Below, in pieces: positions 31,076 to 40,647 of a stretch of DNA of 64,000 nt. Made by a program: the position numbers and the translations under genes. Source of the stretch: Dechloromonas sp. HYN0024 (GTDB taxonomy: Bacteria > Pseudomonadota > Gammaproteobacteria > Burkholderiales > Rhodocyclaceae). How positions within the stretch are numbered: position 1 is the first letter of the stretch; each line of letters begins with the position of its first letter. The stretch covers positions 3,046,001 to 3,110,000 of the forward strand of contig NZ_CP031842.1 in assembly GCF_003441615.1 (NCBI RefSeq), written 5' to 3'. The notes beneath the pieces were generated by a model, which was not told the DNA's origin, did no database searches, and saw only the letters and a program-made list of their open reading frames with translations.

Positions 31076-32128
31076 TCAGCAAATCCGCGGCAATTGTTCG
31101 CCGCTCAGCCAGTCGACAATGCGTTTGCCGCCAAAGCCCGTGATCATCTGAACGAAATGATGTTCGTCTGCATGCACCGTACCAATGATTGCTGCGGCCA
31201 CACCCAGGGGATGGGCGCGCATCGCTTGCAACAGCTTTTCCGCATCATGTTCGGCGCAGATCGCCACCAGTTTCCCTTCATTGGCGACATAAAGCGGGTC
31301 CAATCCGAGAAATTCACAGGCTGCATTGACCGCCAGGGAAATCGGCAATGCCTTTTCATGAAGCATCATGCCGACAGCAGACTGGCCGGCGATTTCATTC
31401 AGGGTGGTGGCCAGACCGCCCCGCGTCGGATCGCGAAGGACATGAATGTCGGCCCCGCTCTGCCGCATCGCCTCGATCAGGCCATGCAAGGCAGCGGTGT
31501 CGGAAACGATGGGGGACTCGAAGCCAAGACTCTCTCGCTCGGCCATGATGGCCATACCATGATCACCCAAAGTCCCGGAAACCAGGATCACATCACCCGG
31601 CCGGGCACCCCGCCCCGACAATTCGCGCCCCGGCGCCACGACACCAATGCCGGTCGTCGTGATAAATACCCCGTCACCCTTGCCGCGCTCAACCACCTTG
31701 GTATCCCCGGTCACAACCGGCACCCCGGCGGCCCTTGCCGCCTCAGCCATGCTTTGCACGATACGGGCAAGATCGGCGAGTTTAAAACCCTCTTCGATGA
31801 TAAAGCCAGCAGAAAGATAGAGTGGCTTCGCCCCCATCACAGCCACATCGTTGATCGTGCCATGCACCGACAGACAACCGATATCGCCCCCCGGAAAAAA
31901 CAATGGCGAGACAACGTGCGAGTCGGTGGCCATGACCAAGCGGCCGGCACCAGGATGGGGCAGCAGCGCCCCATCGTCACCTTGGGCGAGGTATTCATTG
32001 CCAAGGTATCTGGCGAACAATTCCTCGATCAATTGGGCCATGGCGCGGCCACCGGCGCCATGCGCCATATCGACCTGACCGTGCTTGATATCAAGTGGCC
32101 GCACGTAGGCTTTGCGAGCGTCAGACAT
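31076..32128 (-). CDS. hypE: Carbamoyl dehydratase HypE
   Basis: Dehydrates the thiocarbamate on its own C-terminal cysteine to a thiocyanate, the CN donor for the [NiFe] centre. The 350-residue protein ends PRIC, with the essential cysteine last, and has the PurM-like ATP-binding segments MAHGAGGRAMAQLI, GDDGALLP and SVHGTINDVAVMGA. I chose ATG at 32128, which overlaps the hypD stop by eight bases. A longer open frame upstream covers hypD. Confidence 0.96.
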   Translation of the reverse strand: MSDARKAYVRPLDIKHGQVDMAHGAGGRAMAQLIEELFARYLGNEYLAQGDDGALLPHPGAGRLVMATDSHVVSPLFFPGGDIGCLSVHGTINDVAVMGAKPLYLSAGFIIEEGFKLADLARIVQSMAEAARAAGVPVVTGDTKVVERGKGDGVFITTTGIGVVAPGRELSGRGARPGDVILVSGTLGDHGMAIMAERESLGFESPIVSDTAALHGLIEAMRQSGADIHVLRDPTRGGLATTLNEIAGQSAVGMMLHEKALPISLAVNAACEFLGLDPLYVANEGKLVAICAEHDAEKLLQAMRAHPLGVAAAIIGTVHADEHHFVQMITGFGGKRIVDWLSGEQLPRIC

Positions 32129-33245
32129 CCTTGTAGCGTCCATAAGTGTAGTGAGCGGCGCAAGCGCCTTCGGAACTGACCATGCAGGAACCGACCGGAT
32201 TTTCCGGGGTACAGACCGAGCCGAAAATCTTGCAGTCCTGCGGACGCTTGACGCCGCGCAGGATGGCGCCACATTCGCAAGCCTTGTGGTCAGCCACCGA
32301 GATATAGCCAACCGAAAAGCGCCTTTCTGCGTCAAATTCGGCGAACTGACTGCGAATGCGCAAGGCCGAGTAGGGCAGAACATGCAAACCGCGCCATTCG
32401 AACTGTTTCCGCATTTCAAACACCTCAGCCACCAATTGCTGCGCCTTCTTGTTCCCATCCCGGTCGACTGCCCGCGAGAATTCGTTTTCGACTTCAGCCC
32501 GGCCTTCATTGACCTGACGGATCAGCATCCTGATCGCCAGCATGACATCAAGCGGCTCAAAACCGGCGATGACCACCGGCTTGCGGTACTCCTCGGCGAA
32601 GAATTCGTAGGGACGACTGCCGATGATCGTCGACACGTGAGCCGGGCCGATAAAGGCATCGAGCGTCACGGTTCCCCACTGACGCACTTCCGGCGACTCA
32701 AGGATGCTTGCAATCGCCGACGGCGTCAGCACGTGGCAACACAGTACCGAAAAATTCTTGAGGCCTAGCGCAACGGCCTGCTTGATGGCGACTGCCGTTG
32801 GCGGCGTCGTCGTTTCGAAGCCGATGGCAAAGAACACCACTTGCCGATCAGGATTTTTCTGTGCCAGCGCCACCGCATCGGCGCTCGAATACACCATCTG
32901 CACGTCGCCGCCGCGGGCCTTCGCCTTGAGTAAAGACAACCCCTCGGAAGCCGGCACGCGTAGGCAGTCACCGTAGGTACAGAGCATCACACCCGCCTCG
33001 AGCGCCAGACGGATGGCCTGATCAATTCGCCCAATCGGCAGCACACAGACCGGGCAGCCGGGGCCGTGGATCATCCTGACATTGGCTGGTAGCAGGTCGG
33101 ATACGCCATAGCGCGAAATGGCGTGGGTATGGCCGCCGCAAAACTCCATGAAATGGTAGTTACGGGCCGGGTTTGCCTCTCGACGGATGGCCTCGGCCAA
33201 GCCCTTGGCAAGTTCCCCGTCGCGAAATTCGTCGATGTACCTCAT
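32121..33245 (-). CDS. hypD: Hydrogenase maturation scaffold HypD
   Basis: Iron-sulfur protein that, with HypC, carries the Fe(CN)2CO unit while it is assembled. The 374-residue protein has the conserved motifs CGGHTHAI near residue 41 and GPGCPVCVLP near residue 69, and a C-terminal cysteine set (CECGAILRG, CKIFGSVC, GSCMVSSEGACAAHY) binding the [4Fe-4S] cluster. The start shares one base with the hypC stop codon (TGATG). Confidence 0.97.
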   Translation of the reverse strand: MRYIDEFRDGELAKGLAEAIRREANPARNYHFMEFCGGHTHAISRYGVSDLLPANVRMIHGPGCPVCVLPIGRIDQAIRLALEAGVMLCTYGDCLRVPASEGLSLLKAKARGGDVQMVYSSADAVALAQKNPDRQVVFFAIGFETTTPPTAVAIKQAVALGLKNFSVLCCHVLTPSAIASILESPEVRQWGTVTLDAFIGPAHVSTIIGSRPYEFFAEEYRKPVVIAGFEPLDVMLAIRMLIRQVNEGRAEVENEFSRAVDRDGNKKAQQLVAEVFEMRKQFEWRGLHVLPYSALRIRSQFAEFDAERRFSVGYISVADHKACECGAILRGVKRPQDCKIFGSVCTPENPVGSCMVSSEGACAAHYTYGRYKDV

Positions 33246-33490
33246 CAGTGGAGAGTCGGGTCTTCACCGGGTCCAAGTTCACCCATTTCAGCAAACAGTT
33301 TCAGCGTCTTCTCGGCCTCGTCGGGATCAAGCCGGTTAAGCGCATAGCCGACATGGACAATGACGTAATCGCCCACCACCACGCCGTCGACCAGGGCCAG
33401 CGATATCTCCTTCTTGACGCCGGCCAGATCGACCAGTGCCATGTCGCCATCGCGCAGTTCAACGACTTGCGCAGGGATTGCCAGACACAT
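33245..33490 (-). CDS. hypC: Hydrogenase maturation chaperone HypC
   Basis: Small chaperone (81 residues) that works with HypD and delivers the Fe(CN)2CO unit to the large subunit. It begins MCLAIPAQVVE, with the essential Cys2, and contains YVIVHVGYALNRLD, as in the family. It lies 29 bases after hybE and overlaps hypD by one base. Confidence 0.96.
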   Translation of the reverse strand: MCLAIPAQVVELRDGDMALVDLAGVKKEISLALVDGVVVGDYVIVHVGYALNRLDPDEAEKTLKLFAEMGELGPGEDPTLH

Positions 33491-33519
33491 GACTGCTCCT
33501 CAATTGCTCAAAATTCCGT

Positions 33520-34005
33520 TCAACGCCGACCGGTCAGGGCGCGCAGAAAACCGCGCCGGCTGACCGGCGGGGCAGCCTCCTCCGGCGACGGACCAGCCGG
33601 ACCCACCAAGCCGAGAGCCCGACGGGCGTCATTGGCCAGATGACGGGCTTCCACCATACCGCTCACCGTGGCAACGGCATCGACCAGATCGACATACTGA
33701 CAATCGCCCAGCACGGCATCGTGCGCCGCCGAAAAGCGCCAGTCCACATCGCCCAGTGCCAGATAACGTCGTTGCCCGAGGGGAATATGCCCCCATAACT
33801 CACCCCCACCGGGCAGCAGAAACACCCGGATGAAACCCGGCGAAATGACGGCAGCCAGCCAGTCGCCACGCTCGCGCAAACACCAGGCAAGTTCAACCGC
33901 CAGCGCCGGATTGACCGGCAAACCTTCAGCCATGGCCGGCGCACGCTGCAGCAGGACCGATGCCGGGTCGCTCGGCCAGTCTGTAGGTGTCGATATTTCG
34001 CTCAA
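33520..34005 (-). CDS. hybE: [NiFe]-hydrogenase assembly chaperone HybE (HoxT/HupJ)
   Basis: A 161-residue protein matching the HybE/HupJ/HoxT family: the central block LAAVISPGFIRVFLLPGGGELW, followed by ALGDVDWRFSAAHD and a C-terminal RRGFLRALTG tail. The family helps mature and export the small subunit or protects the hydrogenase in aerobic conditions. The start is TTG at 34005, overlapping the hypF stop (TTGA), with AAGGAAG just upstream, so it is coupled to hypF. An insertion of hybE between hypF and hypC is a variant order. Confidence 0.82.
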   Translation of the reverse strand: MSEISTPTDWPSDPASVLLQRAPAMAEGLPVNPALAVELAWCLRERGDWLAAVISPGFIRVFLLPGGGELWGHIPLGQRRYLALGDVDWRFSAAHDAVLGDCQYVDLVDAVATVSGMVEARHLANDARRALGLVGPAGPSPEEAAPPVSRRGFLRALTGRR

Positions 34006-36338
34006 GACACTTCCTTTTCTAAAAGTACGCCCGGCTGATTTTCGCCGCTTGCCAAATGACCGGCAAGTTCCATACGGCGGGCCACCCAGGCCTGGCCGAG
34101 AGCCAGTCCACCATCGTTGGGCGGCGCTTGGCGTGCCTCAAGCAGCCCGATTCCGGCCACCGCCAGATGCTGACGCAGGGCGGCCATGAGGATGGCGTTG
34201 CAGGCGCAGCCGCCACCCACGACGACCGATTGCATCGCTGCCCGGCAGGCTGCCGCCGCCACCCATTCGGACAGTCCAGCAGCAACCGTGGCATGAAAGA
34301 GCGCCGCCCCCAGGGCCGCATCGTCCTTGCACCCCATCAGGGCCGGCAACATGGGCGACAAATCGAGAACTGCCCCGCCCTCCAGCAAGGCATAGCCGCC
34401 AGGCAACGGCTCGACCGGTCCATGCCGGGCGGCCAGCCCCTCAAGCTCCATGGCGGCCTGACCTTCGTATTGCATGAGGTCGCGCACGCCGAGCAAACCA
34501 GCCGCCGCATCGAACCAGCGCCCCAGACTGGTCGTCGGCGGACAGCGCAACTGGCGCGCCAGCATGGTAAGCAAGGGGCCGGGGTCGCGCGCGGGGTAAT
34601 ACTGCTTGATCCAGCCGCCGACGCGATACCCGAAACCGGCGCCATGCAGGGCAGCGACCGCCATGCGCCACGGCTCTTTGGCCGCCCGGTCCCCGCCCGG
34701 CATGGCCAGCGGGCCGAGGTGACCAAGGCGCTGGCAATTGGCGCCATCGATACCGAGCATTTCCCCGCCCCAGGCAGCGCCATCCGGACCAAGGCCGACC
34801 CCATCGAGCGCCAGACCGATTATCGGCTCATTGACACCCTGTTCGGCACAGATAGCAGCAATATGCGCATGATGATGACCAACCGCCAGAGCCGGAATGG
34901 CAAACTTTTCGGCCAGACGACCAGCGAGATGGGTGGACGGAAAATCGGGGTGCAAATCATGCACGATCAGTTCTGGACGGACATCGAGAATGCCGATCAG
35001 GTGATGCACCGTTTCCTCAAGAAAGGTGACGGCCGCGACATTGTCCAGACTGCCCACATGTTGTGACAGAAAGGCCTGACGGCCCTTCATGAGGCATACC
35101 GTATTCTTCAGATAGCCCCCCAGCGCCAGCACCGCCGGGCCATTATCGGCCAACGCAATCGGGACCGGCACATAACCACGGGCCCGACGAATGAAGGCCG
35201 GGCCGGCACGCACCACCGAATCGTCACACCGAATGACGATATCTCGGTCGTGCATCAGGAAGGCATCAGCGATGCCGGACAGGCGGGTCAATGCTTCATC
35301 GTTGTCAACGACCAGCGGCTCGCCCTGCGGGTTTGCACTGGTCATGACCAGCAGAAGGTCACTTGCCAAGTTCAGCCAGTCGATACCGCTTGGACGTCCC
35401 GCCGCCTCATGCCAGAGCAGCAGGTGCAATGGGGTCGTTGGCAGCATGATCCCAAGCCAGGCGAGGCCGGGAGCAATACCCCTGAGTTCGCTCGCCCCCT
35501 TGGGGCAAAGCACGATGGGGCCAGCAACGCTACACAACAGGGCCAGTTCTTCCACCCCAATCTGCGCATAGTCGGACAGAGAGGAAGCGTTCAGGGCCAT
35601 CACCGCGAAGGGCTTGGCCTCGCGCTGCTTGCGTTCGCGCAACGTTGCCACAGCCGAAGCGTTGCGCGCATCACAGGCGAGATGGAAGCCGCCCAGCCCC
35701 TTGATGGCGACAATCTTGCCACGGCGCAGCAGGGCCAGCGTTGCAGCGACGGGATCTCCCGGCAGCGGCTGACCATCTCCCGACAGCAGGCTCAGTTGTG
35801 GCCCACAATCCCGACAACAGGTGGTTTCAGCATGAAACCGCCGGTCGGCTGGCGCCCGATACTCGTTGCCACACGACAGACAAAGCGAAAAAGGCGCGAG
35901 ACTCGTTTGCGCCCGATCATAGGGAATGCGCTGACTGACCGTATAACGCGGCCCACAATGGGTGCAGGTGGTGAAGGCATAACGCCAGCGCCGGCTGTCC
36001 GGATCACAAATATCGGCGATGCAGTCGGGGCAGACGGCAGCATCCGGGCCGATGGCCGTTTGGATGTCGCCATCCGCGCTATCGAGGATGACAAAACTGT
36101 CACCAGTGACTTCCTGCACCTCGTCTTCGATGCTATCGATACGAGCCAGTCGCGGCAGCTCCAGCGGCAGGCGGCGGATGAATTCCTGCCAATTCGGGCC
36201 ACTGACGGCAGCCAGCACACCTGCACCATCGTTACGCACCCAGCCACGGAGGTCCAGTTCGCTGGCCAGACGCCAGACGTAGGGACGAAAGCCGACGCCC
36301 TGAACCAGGCCGCGAATGCGGAGCAGCCGCCCGCTCAT
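34002..36338 (-). CDS. hypF: Carbamoyltransferase HypF
   Basis: Makes the carbamoyl group used by HypE from carbamoyl phosphate and ATP. The 778-residue protein has the four family parts in order: acylphosphatase (RIRGLVQGVGFRPYVW, residues 5-20), two zinc-finger pairs (CPDCIADICDP; CTHCGPRY; CLSCGNEYRAP; CCRDCGPQ), a YrdC-like domain (AIKGLGGFHLACDA), and a Kae1-like domain (VGHHHAHIAAI and GLALDGVGLGPDG). I chose the ATG at 36338, eight bases after hypB; it begins MSGRLLRIRG. Confidence 0.96.
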   Translation of the reverse strand: MSGRLLRIRGLVQGVGFRPYVWRLASELDLRGWVRNDGAGVLAAVSGPNWQEFIRRLPLELPRLARIDSIEDEVQEVTGDSFVILDSADGDIQTAIGPDAAVCPDCIADICDPDSRRWRYAFTTCTHCGPRYTVSQRIPYDRAQTSLAPFSLCLSCGNEYRAPADRRFHAETTCCRDCGPQLSLLSGDGQPLPGDPVAATLALLRRGKIVAIKGLGGFHLACDARNASAVATLRERKQREAKPFAVMALNASSLSDYAQIGVEELALLCSVAGPIVLCPKGASELRGIAPGLAWLGIMLPTTPLHLLLWHEAAGRPSGIDWLNLASDLLLVMTSANPQGEPLVVDNDEALTRLSGIADAFLMHDRDIVIRCDDSVVRAGPAFIRRARGYVPVPIALADNGPAVLALGGYLKNTVCLMKGRQAFLSQHVGSLDNVAAVTFLEETVHHLIGILDVRPELIVHDLHPDFPSTHLAGRLAEKFAIPALAVGHHHAHIAAICAEQGVNEPIIGLALDGVGLGPDGAAWGGEMLGIDGANCQRLGHLGPLAMPGGDRAAKEPWRMAVAALHGAGFGYRVGGWIKQYYPARDPGPLLTMLARQLRCPPTTSLGRWFDAAAGLLGVRDLMQYEGQAAMELEGLAARHGPVEPLPGGYALLEGGAVLDLSPMLPALMGCKDDAALGAALFHATVAAGLSEWVAAAACRAAMQSVVVGGGCACNAILMAALRQHLAVAGIGLLEARQAPPNDGGLALGQAWVARRMELAGHLASGENQPGVLLEKEVS

Positions 36339-36345
36339 CGGCCGA

Positions 36346-37365
36346 CTACTTTGCCGCCAACTGGCGTTCCAGCTCGGCAACACGACGCTTCAGGGCATCG
36401 ACCGACTCGGAGCGTTTGCCGCGCTGGGCATCAAGTCCGGATTGAATCCAGTCGAGCCAGGCGCTCAGGCCATCGCCACTCGATGCCGAGACGCGGAAGA
36501 TGGTCAGGTCGGGATTGACCCGGCGGGCATTGGCTTCCGCCAGGTCGGCATCGAACTCAAGATAGGGCAGCAGGTCACACTTGTTGAGCAGCATGACATC
36601 GGCCGCGGCAAACATGTCCGGGTACTTGAGCGGCTTGTCCTCGCCCTCGGTGACCGACAGGATTGCCACCTTGTGATGCTCGCCGAGGTCGAACGCCGCC
36701 GGGCAGACAAGATTGCCAACGTTCTCGATGAGGAACAGCGACTCGTCGGCCGGCTGTAGTCGTTGCATGGCATGGCCGACCATGTGGCCATCGAGATGGC
36801 AGCCCTTACCGGTATTGATCTGCAACGCCGGCACGCCGGTGGCACGGATGCGTTCGGCGTCGTTCGAGGTCTGCTGATCGCCCTCGACGACACAAATAGC
36901 GAGCTTGCCTTTCAACAACTCGATGGTCTTGACGAGCAGCGCGGTCTTCCCGGAACCGGGACTGGAAACGAGGTTGAGCGCAAAGATACCGCGATCGTCG
37001 AAGTACTGGCGATTAGCTGCGGCATAGGTGTTGTTCTTGGACAGGATGTCCTGTTCGACCTGCACCATGCGGGCCTGACTCATTCCCGGCACATGGGCAC
37101 GGGCCGGCCCGATGCCGTAATCGAGATCGCCGGATACGGCGTGCTCATGGTGATGATGCTCTCCGTGGCTGTGGGCGCTGCCATCACCGTGGTGATGATG
37201 GTGTGAATGGGCAGGCACCGGCGCGTCATCATGGTCATGCGCATGACCGTCAGCGGCATGGTCATGACTATGGGTATGCACCGTGCCATCCGCGTGGACA
37301 TGGGTGTGTTCATGCCCCCCTTCGATCTTCGTTTCGCCGGCACCGCAGCCACAAACTGTACACAT
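36346..37365 (-). CDS. hypB: Hydrogenase nickel incorporation GTPase HypB with His-rich nickel store
   Basis: GTPase that inserts nickel into the hydrogenase with HypA. The 339-residue protein starts MCTVCGCG, the high-affinity CxxCGC nickel site. Residues 16-80 are a histidine-rich stretch with 24 His, which could store nickel. The G domain follows: [25 protein letters not shown] and NKCDLLPY. The last 60 residues end in a short coiled coil ([13 protein letters not shown]). GAGGAGG precedes the ATG at 37365. It is 31 bases after hypA. Confidence 0.97.
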   Translation of the reverse strand: MCTVCGCGAGETKIEGGHEHTHVHADGTVHTHSHDHAADGHAHDHDDAPVPAHSHHHHHGDGSAHSHGEHHHHEHAVSGDLDYGIGPARAHVPGMSQARMVQVEQDILSKNNTYAAANRQYFDDRGIFALNLVSSPGSGKTALLVKTIELLKGKLAICVVEGDQQTSNDAERIRATGVPALQINTGKGCHLDGHMVGHAMQRLQPADESLFLIENVGNLVCPAAFDLGEHHKVAILSVTEGEDKPLKYPDMFAAADVMLLNKCDLLPYLEFDADLAEANARRVNPDLTIFRVSASSGDGLSAWLDWIQSGLDAQRGKRSESVDALKRRVAELERQLAAK

Positions 37366-37396
37366 CGCCTTGCCTCCTCTTCGAACTAGCTGCCAA

Positions 37397-37738
37397 TTAC
37401 TCGATTTCGATTTCCTTGACCCGCATTTCCGTGCCGCTGGTTGCCTGCACCTGATAACTGCCACATCTCGGGCACGCCCCATAAAGCTCCTGCATCGGCA
37501 CGGTTTCCGCACACAGCATGCACCAACCAGCACCCGGCACATTGATTATTTCGAGCGCCGCCCCTTGCGCCAGGCTGCCATTCGTTACCGCCTCGAAACA
37601 GAATTTCAGGGCCTCCGGCTCTACCGACGACATGCGGCCGATTTCCAGCACGACCAGCTTGACCCGACGGGCGTTTTCGCGCCTGGCGGCATCTTCCACC
37701 AGTTGCAGCACGCCTTCAGCCAGCGACATTTCATGCAT
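37397..37738 (-). CDS. hypA: Hydrogenase nickel incorporation protein HypA
   Basis: Nickel metallochaperone of 113 residues. It begins MHEMSLAEG, with His2 as the nickel ligand after Met1. The zinc site has two CxxC pairs, CMLC and CPRC, near residues 73 and 90. It is the first gene of the hyp operon. I chose the ATG at 37738; a longer frame upstream starts with an unlikely hydrophobic stretch. Confidence 0.95.
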   Translation of the reverse strand: MHEMSLAEGVLQLVEDAARRENARRVKLVVLEIGRMSSVEPEALKFCFEAVTNGSLAQGAALEIINVPGAGWCMLCAETVPMQELYGACPRCGSYQVQATSGTEMRVKEIEIE

Positions 37739-37829
37739 CCTGACACTCCACAACATAGGGCACACTTGAATCAAGCGTCAGTATCGCCTGATTGAGCCGC
37801 CACCGGCTGTCAGACCGGCAAAGAATCCC

Positions 37830-37850
37830 TGAATTCACACCCGGAATTCA
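37830..37850. promoter_or_regulatory. Inverted repeat in the hypA/ccmA divergent intergenic region
   Basis: TGAATTC (37830-37836) and GAATTCA (37844-37850) are exact reverse complements with a seven-base spacer, about 90 bases upstream of hypA and 105 upstream of ccmA. It could be an operator for either operon. I could not find a convincing sigma-54, FNR or NarL site in this 215-base gap. Confidence 0.35.
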
Positions 37851-37953
37851 ACATCAAGGTGCTTTTTCTTGCCGGCATTTATTTGATTCCCGTTAATCTG
37901 CCGTTAAACTTGCGCGTTCATAATTTAGCGCTGATTTATTTCGGTTTTTCCCC

Positions 37954-38562
37954 ATGCTTGAAGCTGACAATCTGGAATGCGTGCGCGGCGAGCGCCGCCT
38001 GTTCGCAGGCCTCGGCTTTCGGCTGGAGGCAGGCGAACTGCTTTACCTGCAAGGCAAGAACGGCGCCGGAAAAACCAGCCTGCTGCGCATGCTGATCGGC
38101 CTGTTGCCGCCAGAAGCCGGCGAAATTCGCTGGCATGGGCAGTCGATCAAGTCCGACGAGTTCCGGGCAGATCTCTGTTACCTCGGCCACCTCAATGCCA
38201 TCAAGGAAGAACTGACGCCACTGGAGAACCTCCTCGCTGCAGCCCATCTGGCCGATGAAGATCTGACCGAAGACGACGCCATCGACGCGCTCGAACAGGT
38301 TGGGCTGGCCGGCCGCGAGGACCTCGCCTGCAAATACCTCTCGCAAGGCCAGAAGCGCCGCGTCGCGCTGGCCCGGCTGGTCAAGGAAAAACGCCCTCTG
38401 TGGATTCTCGATGAACCCTTCGTCGCTCTCGACGTCGCCGCAGTCGACTGGCTGGCCGGGATCATTTCCGGCCACCTGCAACGCGGCGGCCTGGCCGTCA
38501 TGACGACCCACCAGCTGGTCAACATCCCGGCCGGCACCGTGCGCGAATTGCGAATCGGCTAA
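37954..38562 (+). CDS. ccmA: Cytochrome c biogenesis ATP-binding export protein CcmA
   Basis: ATPase of the CcmABCD complex, which releases holo-CcmE from CcmC. The 202-residue ABC protein has Walker A GKNGAGKTSLL near residue 34, the signature LSQGQKRRVALARL and Walker B LWILDEPF. It opens an operon of nine ccm genes that mostly overlap. No Shine-Dalgarno is visible before the ATG (a T/C-rich stretch precedes it), so its translation may be weak or depend on another start. Confidence 0.95.
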   Translation: MLEADNLECVRGERRLFAGLGFRLEAGELLYLQGKNGAGKTSLLRMLIGLLPPEAGEIRWHGQSIKSDEFRADLCYLGHLNAIKEELTPLENLLAAAHLADEDLTEDDAIDALEQVGLAGREDLACKYLSQGQKRRVALARLVKEKRPLWILDEPFVALDVAAVDWLAGIISGHLQRGGLAVMTTHQLVNIPAGTVRELRIG

Positions 38563-38575
38563 GGGTGATGCGCTG

Positions 38576-39244
38576 ATGATCAAAATCATGACGGCGGTCA
38601 TTGCCCGCGATCTCAAACTGGCCATGCGGCGGCAGGCGGACATCGTCTCGGCGCTGTTCTTCTTCGTCATCGTGGTCAGCCTCTTCCCACTCGGCGTCGG
38701 ACCGGAACCCGACCTTCTGCGCAAGCTGGCCCCTGGCGTGCTGTGGGTTGCCGCGCTGCTGGCCACCATGCTGTCGCTACCCCGCCTGTTTGCCGACGAT
38801 CATCGCGATGGCACACTGGAACAACTGGCGCTGGCCCCCCATCCTCTGGGACTGGTCGTTACCGGGAAAGTGATCGCTCACTGGCTGGTATCCGGCCTGC
38901 CTCTGGCGCTGATTGCACCCGTACTCGGCATCCAGTTCGACCTGTCGAACGACGCCCTGCTCGTGCTCACCTTCGCCATCCTGATCGGCACCCCGGCCCT
39001 CTCCGGCATCGGCGCGATCGGCGCCGCGCTGACCCTTGGCCTGCGCGGCGGCGGCGTGCTCCTGTCATTACTCGTTCTGCCGCTCTACATCCCGGTGTTA
39101 ATATTCGGCGCTGGCGCAGTTGATGCGACGGTAACCGGACTCGGGGGAGAAGGTCACCTGTCATTGCTTGCTGCACTTACTTTTGCCTCACTTGGCTTTG
39201 CCCCCTGGGCCTCGGCCGCTGCCTTGAAGATTGCCCTCGAATGA
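38576..39244 (+). CDS. ccmB: Heme exporter membrane protein CcmB
   Basis: Membrane subunit (222 residues, about six helices) of the CcmABCD complex. It begins MIKIMTAVIARDLKLAMRRQ and contains the conserved LPRLFADDHRDGTLEQLALAP stretch (given here in part: ADDHRDGTLEQL). Its stop overlaps the ccmC start as ATGA. Confidence 0.94.
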   Translation: MIKIMTAVIARDLKLAMRRQADIVSALFFFVIVVSLFPLGVGPEPDLLRKLAPGVLWVAALLATMLSLPRLFADDHRDGTLEQLALAPHPLGLVVTGKVIAHWLVSGLPLALIAPVLGIQFDLSNDALLVLTFAILIGTPALSGIGAIGAALTLGLRGGGVLLSLLVLPLYIPVLIFGAGAVDATVTGLGGEGHLSLLAALTFASLGFAPWASAAALKIALE

Positions 39245-39999
39245 AAGATCGCTTCAATCTCTACCGCTTTGCCTCGCCAGCTACGTTCTACCCGCTGGCC
39301 GGCCTGCTGATTCCCTACTTCGCCGCTGTTTCGGTCGTCTTCGGACTGGCCGGCCTGTGGCTCGGCATGCTCGTCGCGCCAACCGACTTCCAGCAGGGCG
39401 AGGGCTACCGGATCATTTTCATCCACGTCCCGGCCTCCTGGATGTCGATGTTCATCTACCTCGTCATGGCCGGTTGGGCCGCCATCGGGCTCGCCTTCAA
39501 CACCCGGCTGTCGGGCATGATGGCGCAGGCTCTGGCCCCCACCGGCGCCCTCATGGCCTTCCTCTCGCTGCTTACCGGCGCCCTCTGGGGCAAGCCGATG
39601 TGGGGTGCCTGGTGGGTCTGGGATGCCCGCCTGACCTCGGAACTGATTCTCCTCTTCCTCTACATCGGTTACATGGCACTGACTGCCGCCATCGATGACC
39701 CGCGCCGCGCCGACAAGGCGGGCGGCCTGTTGCTGCTGGTCGGCGTCGTCAATATTCCGATCATCTATTTCTCGGTGAAGTGGTGGAACACGCTGCACCA
39801 GGGGTCCAGTGTCAACCTTGCCAAGTCATCGATGGCCACCACCATGCTCTGGGGCATGCTGCTCATGGCCATGTGCTTCTGGATGTATTCGATTGCTGTC
39901 GCGCTGATGCGGGCGCGCACCATCATGCTTGAACGCGAGTGCCATACCGATTGGGCCAAAGGAGAACTGCTGGGCAACATGGCAGGAGATGAGAAATGA
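39241..39999 (+). CDS. ccmC: Heme transport protein CcmC
   Basis: Loads heme onto CcmE. The 252-residue protein has six or so helices, the tryptophan-rich WWD motif WGAWWVWDARLTSE and two conserved histidines (IIFIHVPASWMSMF before it and WWNTLHQGSS after it). It overlaps both neighbours by ATGA. Confidence 0.95.
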   Translation: MKDRFNLYRFASPATFYPLAGLLIPYFAAVSVVFGLAGLWLGMLVAPTDFQQGEGYRIIFIHVPASWMSMFIYLVMAGWAAIGLAFNTRLSGMMAQALAPTGALMAFLSLLTGALWGKPMWGAWWVWDARLTSELILLFLYIGYMALTAAIDDPRRADKAGGLLLLVGVVNIPIIYFSVKWWNTLHQGSSVNLAKSSMATTMLWGMLLMAMCFWMYSIAVALMRARTIMLERECHTDWAKGELLGNMAGDEK

Positions 40000-40184
40000 T
40001 CCACTGGAACAGTTTTTCCGACTTTATCGCCATGGGCGGCTACGGTTTTTACGTCTGGAGTTCTTTCGGTACGACCGTATTGATCATGGCGATTGAACCG
40101 ATTGTCGTCGCACGCAATCGAAAGACCACCATTGCTCGCCTCAAGCGCCAGTTGCGCGCCGAAACAAGGAACACTGCTGAATGA
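39996..40184 (+). CDS. ccmD: Heme exporter small subunit CcmD
   Basis: A 62-residue single-helix protein ([20 protein letters not shown]) with a basic tail ([15 protein letters not shown]), as usual for CcmD, which helps CcmE leave the CcmABC complex. It overlaps ccmC and ccmE by ATGA. Confidence 0.9.
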   Translation: MIHWNSFSDFIAMGGYGFYVWSSFGTTVLIMAIEPIVVARNRKTTIARLKRQLRAETRNTAE

Positions 40185-40645
40185 AATCCCGTCACAAGAA
40201 ACTCGCCCTGATCGGCGGCGCGTTGGCCATCATCGGCATCATCGCCGCCCTGGTCCTCAACGCCCTGAACAGCAATATTGCCCTCTATATTTCGCCGACC
40301 GACGTCACCGAAGGCCGGGCGCCCCAGGGCAAGGCCTTCCGTATCGGCGGCCTGGTCAAAGAGGGTAGCCTGCAGCGGCAGGCCGACGGCGTCACCATCG
40401 CCTTCGTCGTTACCGATACGACCAACGACATGACGGTGCATTACAAAGGCATCCTGCCTGACCTCTTCAAGGAAGGTAAAGGCGTCGTCGCCCAGGGCAA
40501 GATGAACGCCGACGGCACTTTTGGCGCCAGTGAAGTATTGGCCAAGCACGACGAAAACTACATGCCACCGGAGGCCGCCAAGGCCGTAGGCGATGCACAG
40601 GCAGCCCGAGCTGCCGGTGCCGAAAAACCGAAAGCGAGCTACTGA
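40181..40645 (+). CDS. ccmE: Heme chaperone CcmE
   Basis: Periplasmic, membrane-anchored heme carrier (154 residues). One N-terminal helix (about residues 8-28) is followed by an OB-fold. The heme-binding histidine is H123 in [11 protein letters not shown]. The tail is Ala/Lys-rich. The ccmF start follows two bases after its stop. Confidence 0.95.
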   Translation: MKSRHKKLALIGGALAIIGIIAALVLNALNSNIALYISPTDVTEGRAPQGKAFRIGGLVKEGSLQRQADGVTIAFVVTDTTNDMTVHYKGILPDLFKEGKGVVAQGKMNADGTFGASEVLAKHDENYMPPEAAKAVGDAQAARAAGAEKPKASY

Positions 40646-40647
40646 AG

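Noticed and set aside
37739..37953. Possible FNR or sigma-54 site upstream of hypA or ccmA
   Set aside because: TTGATTCCCGTTAA and TTGAATCAAG look suggestive, but spacing and half-sites do not fit the consensus of either.
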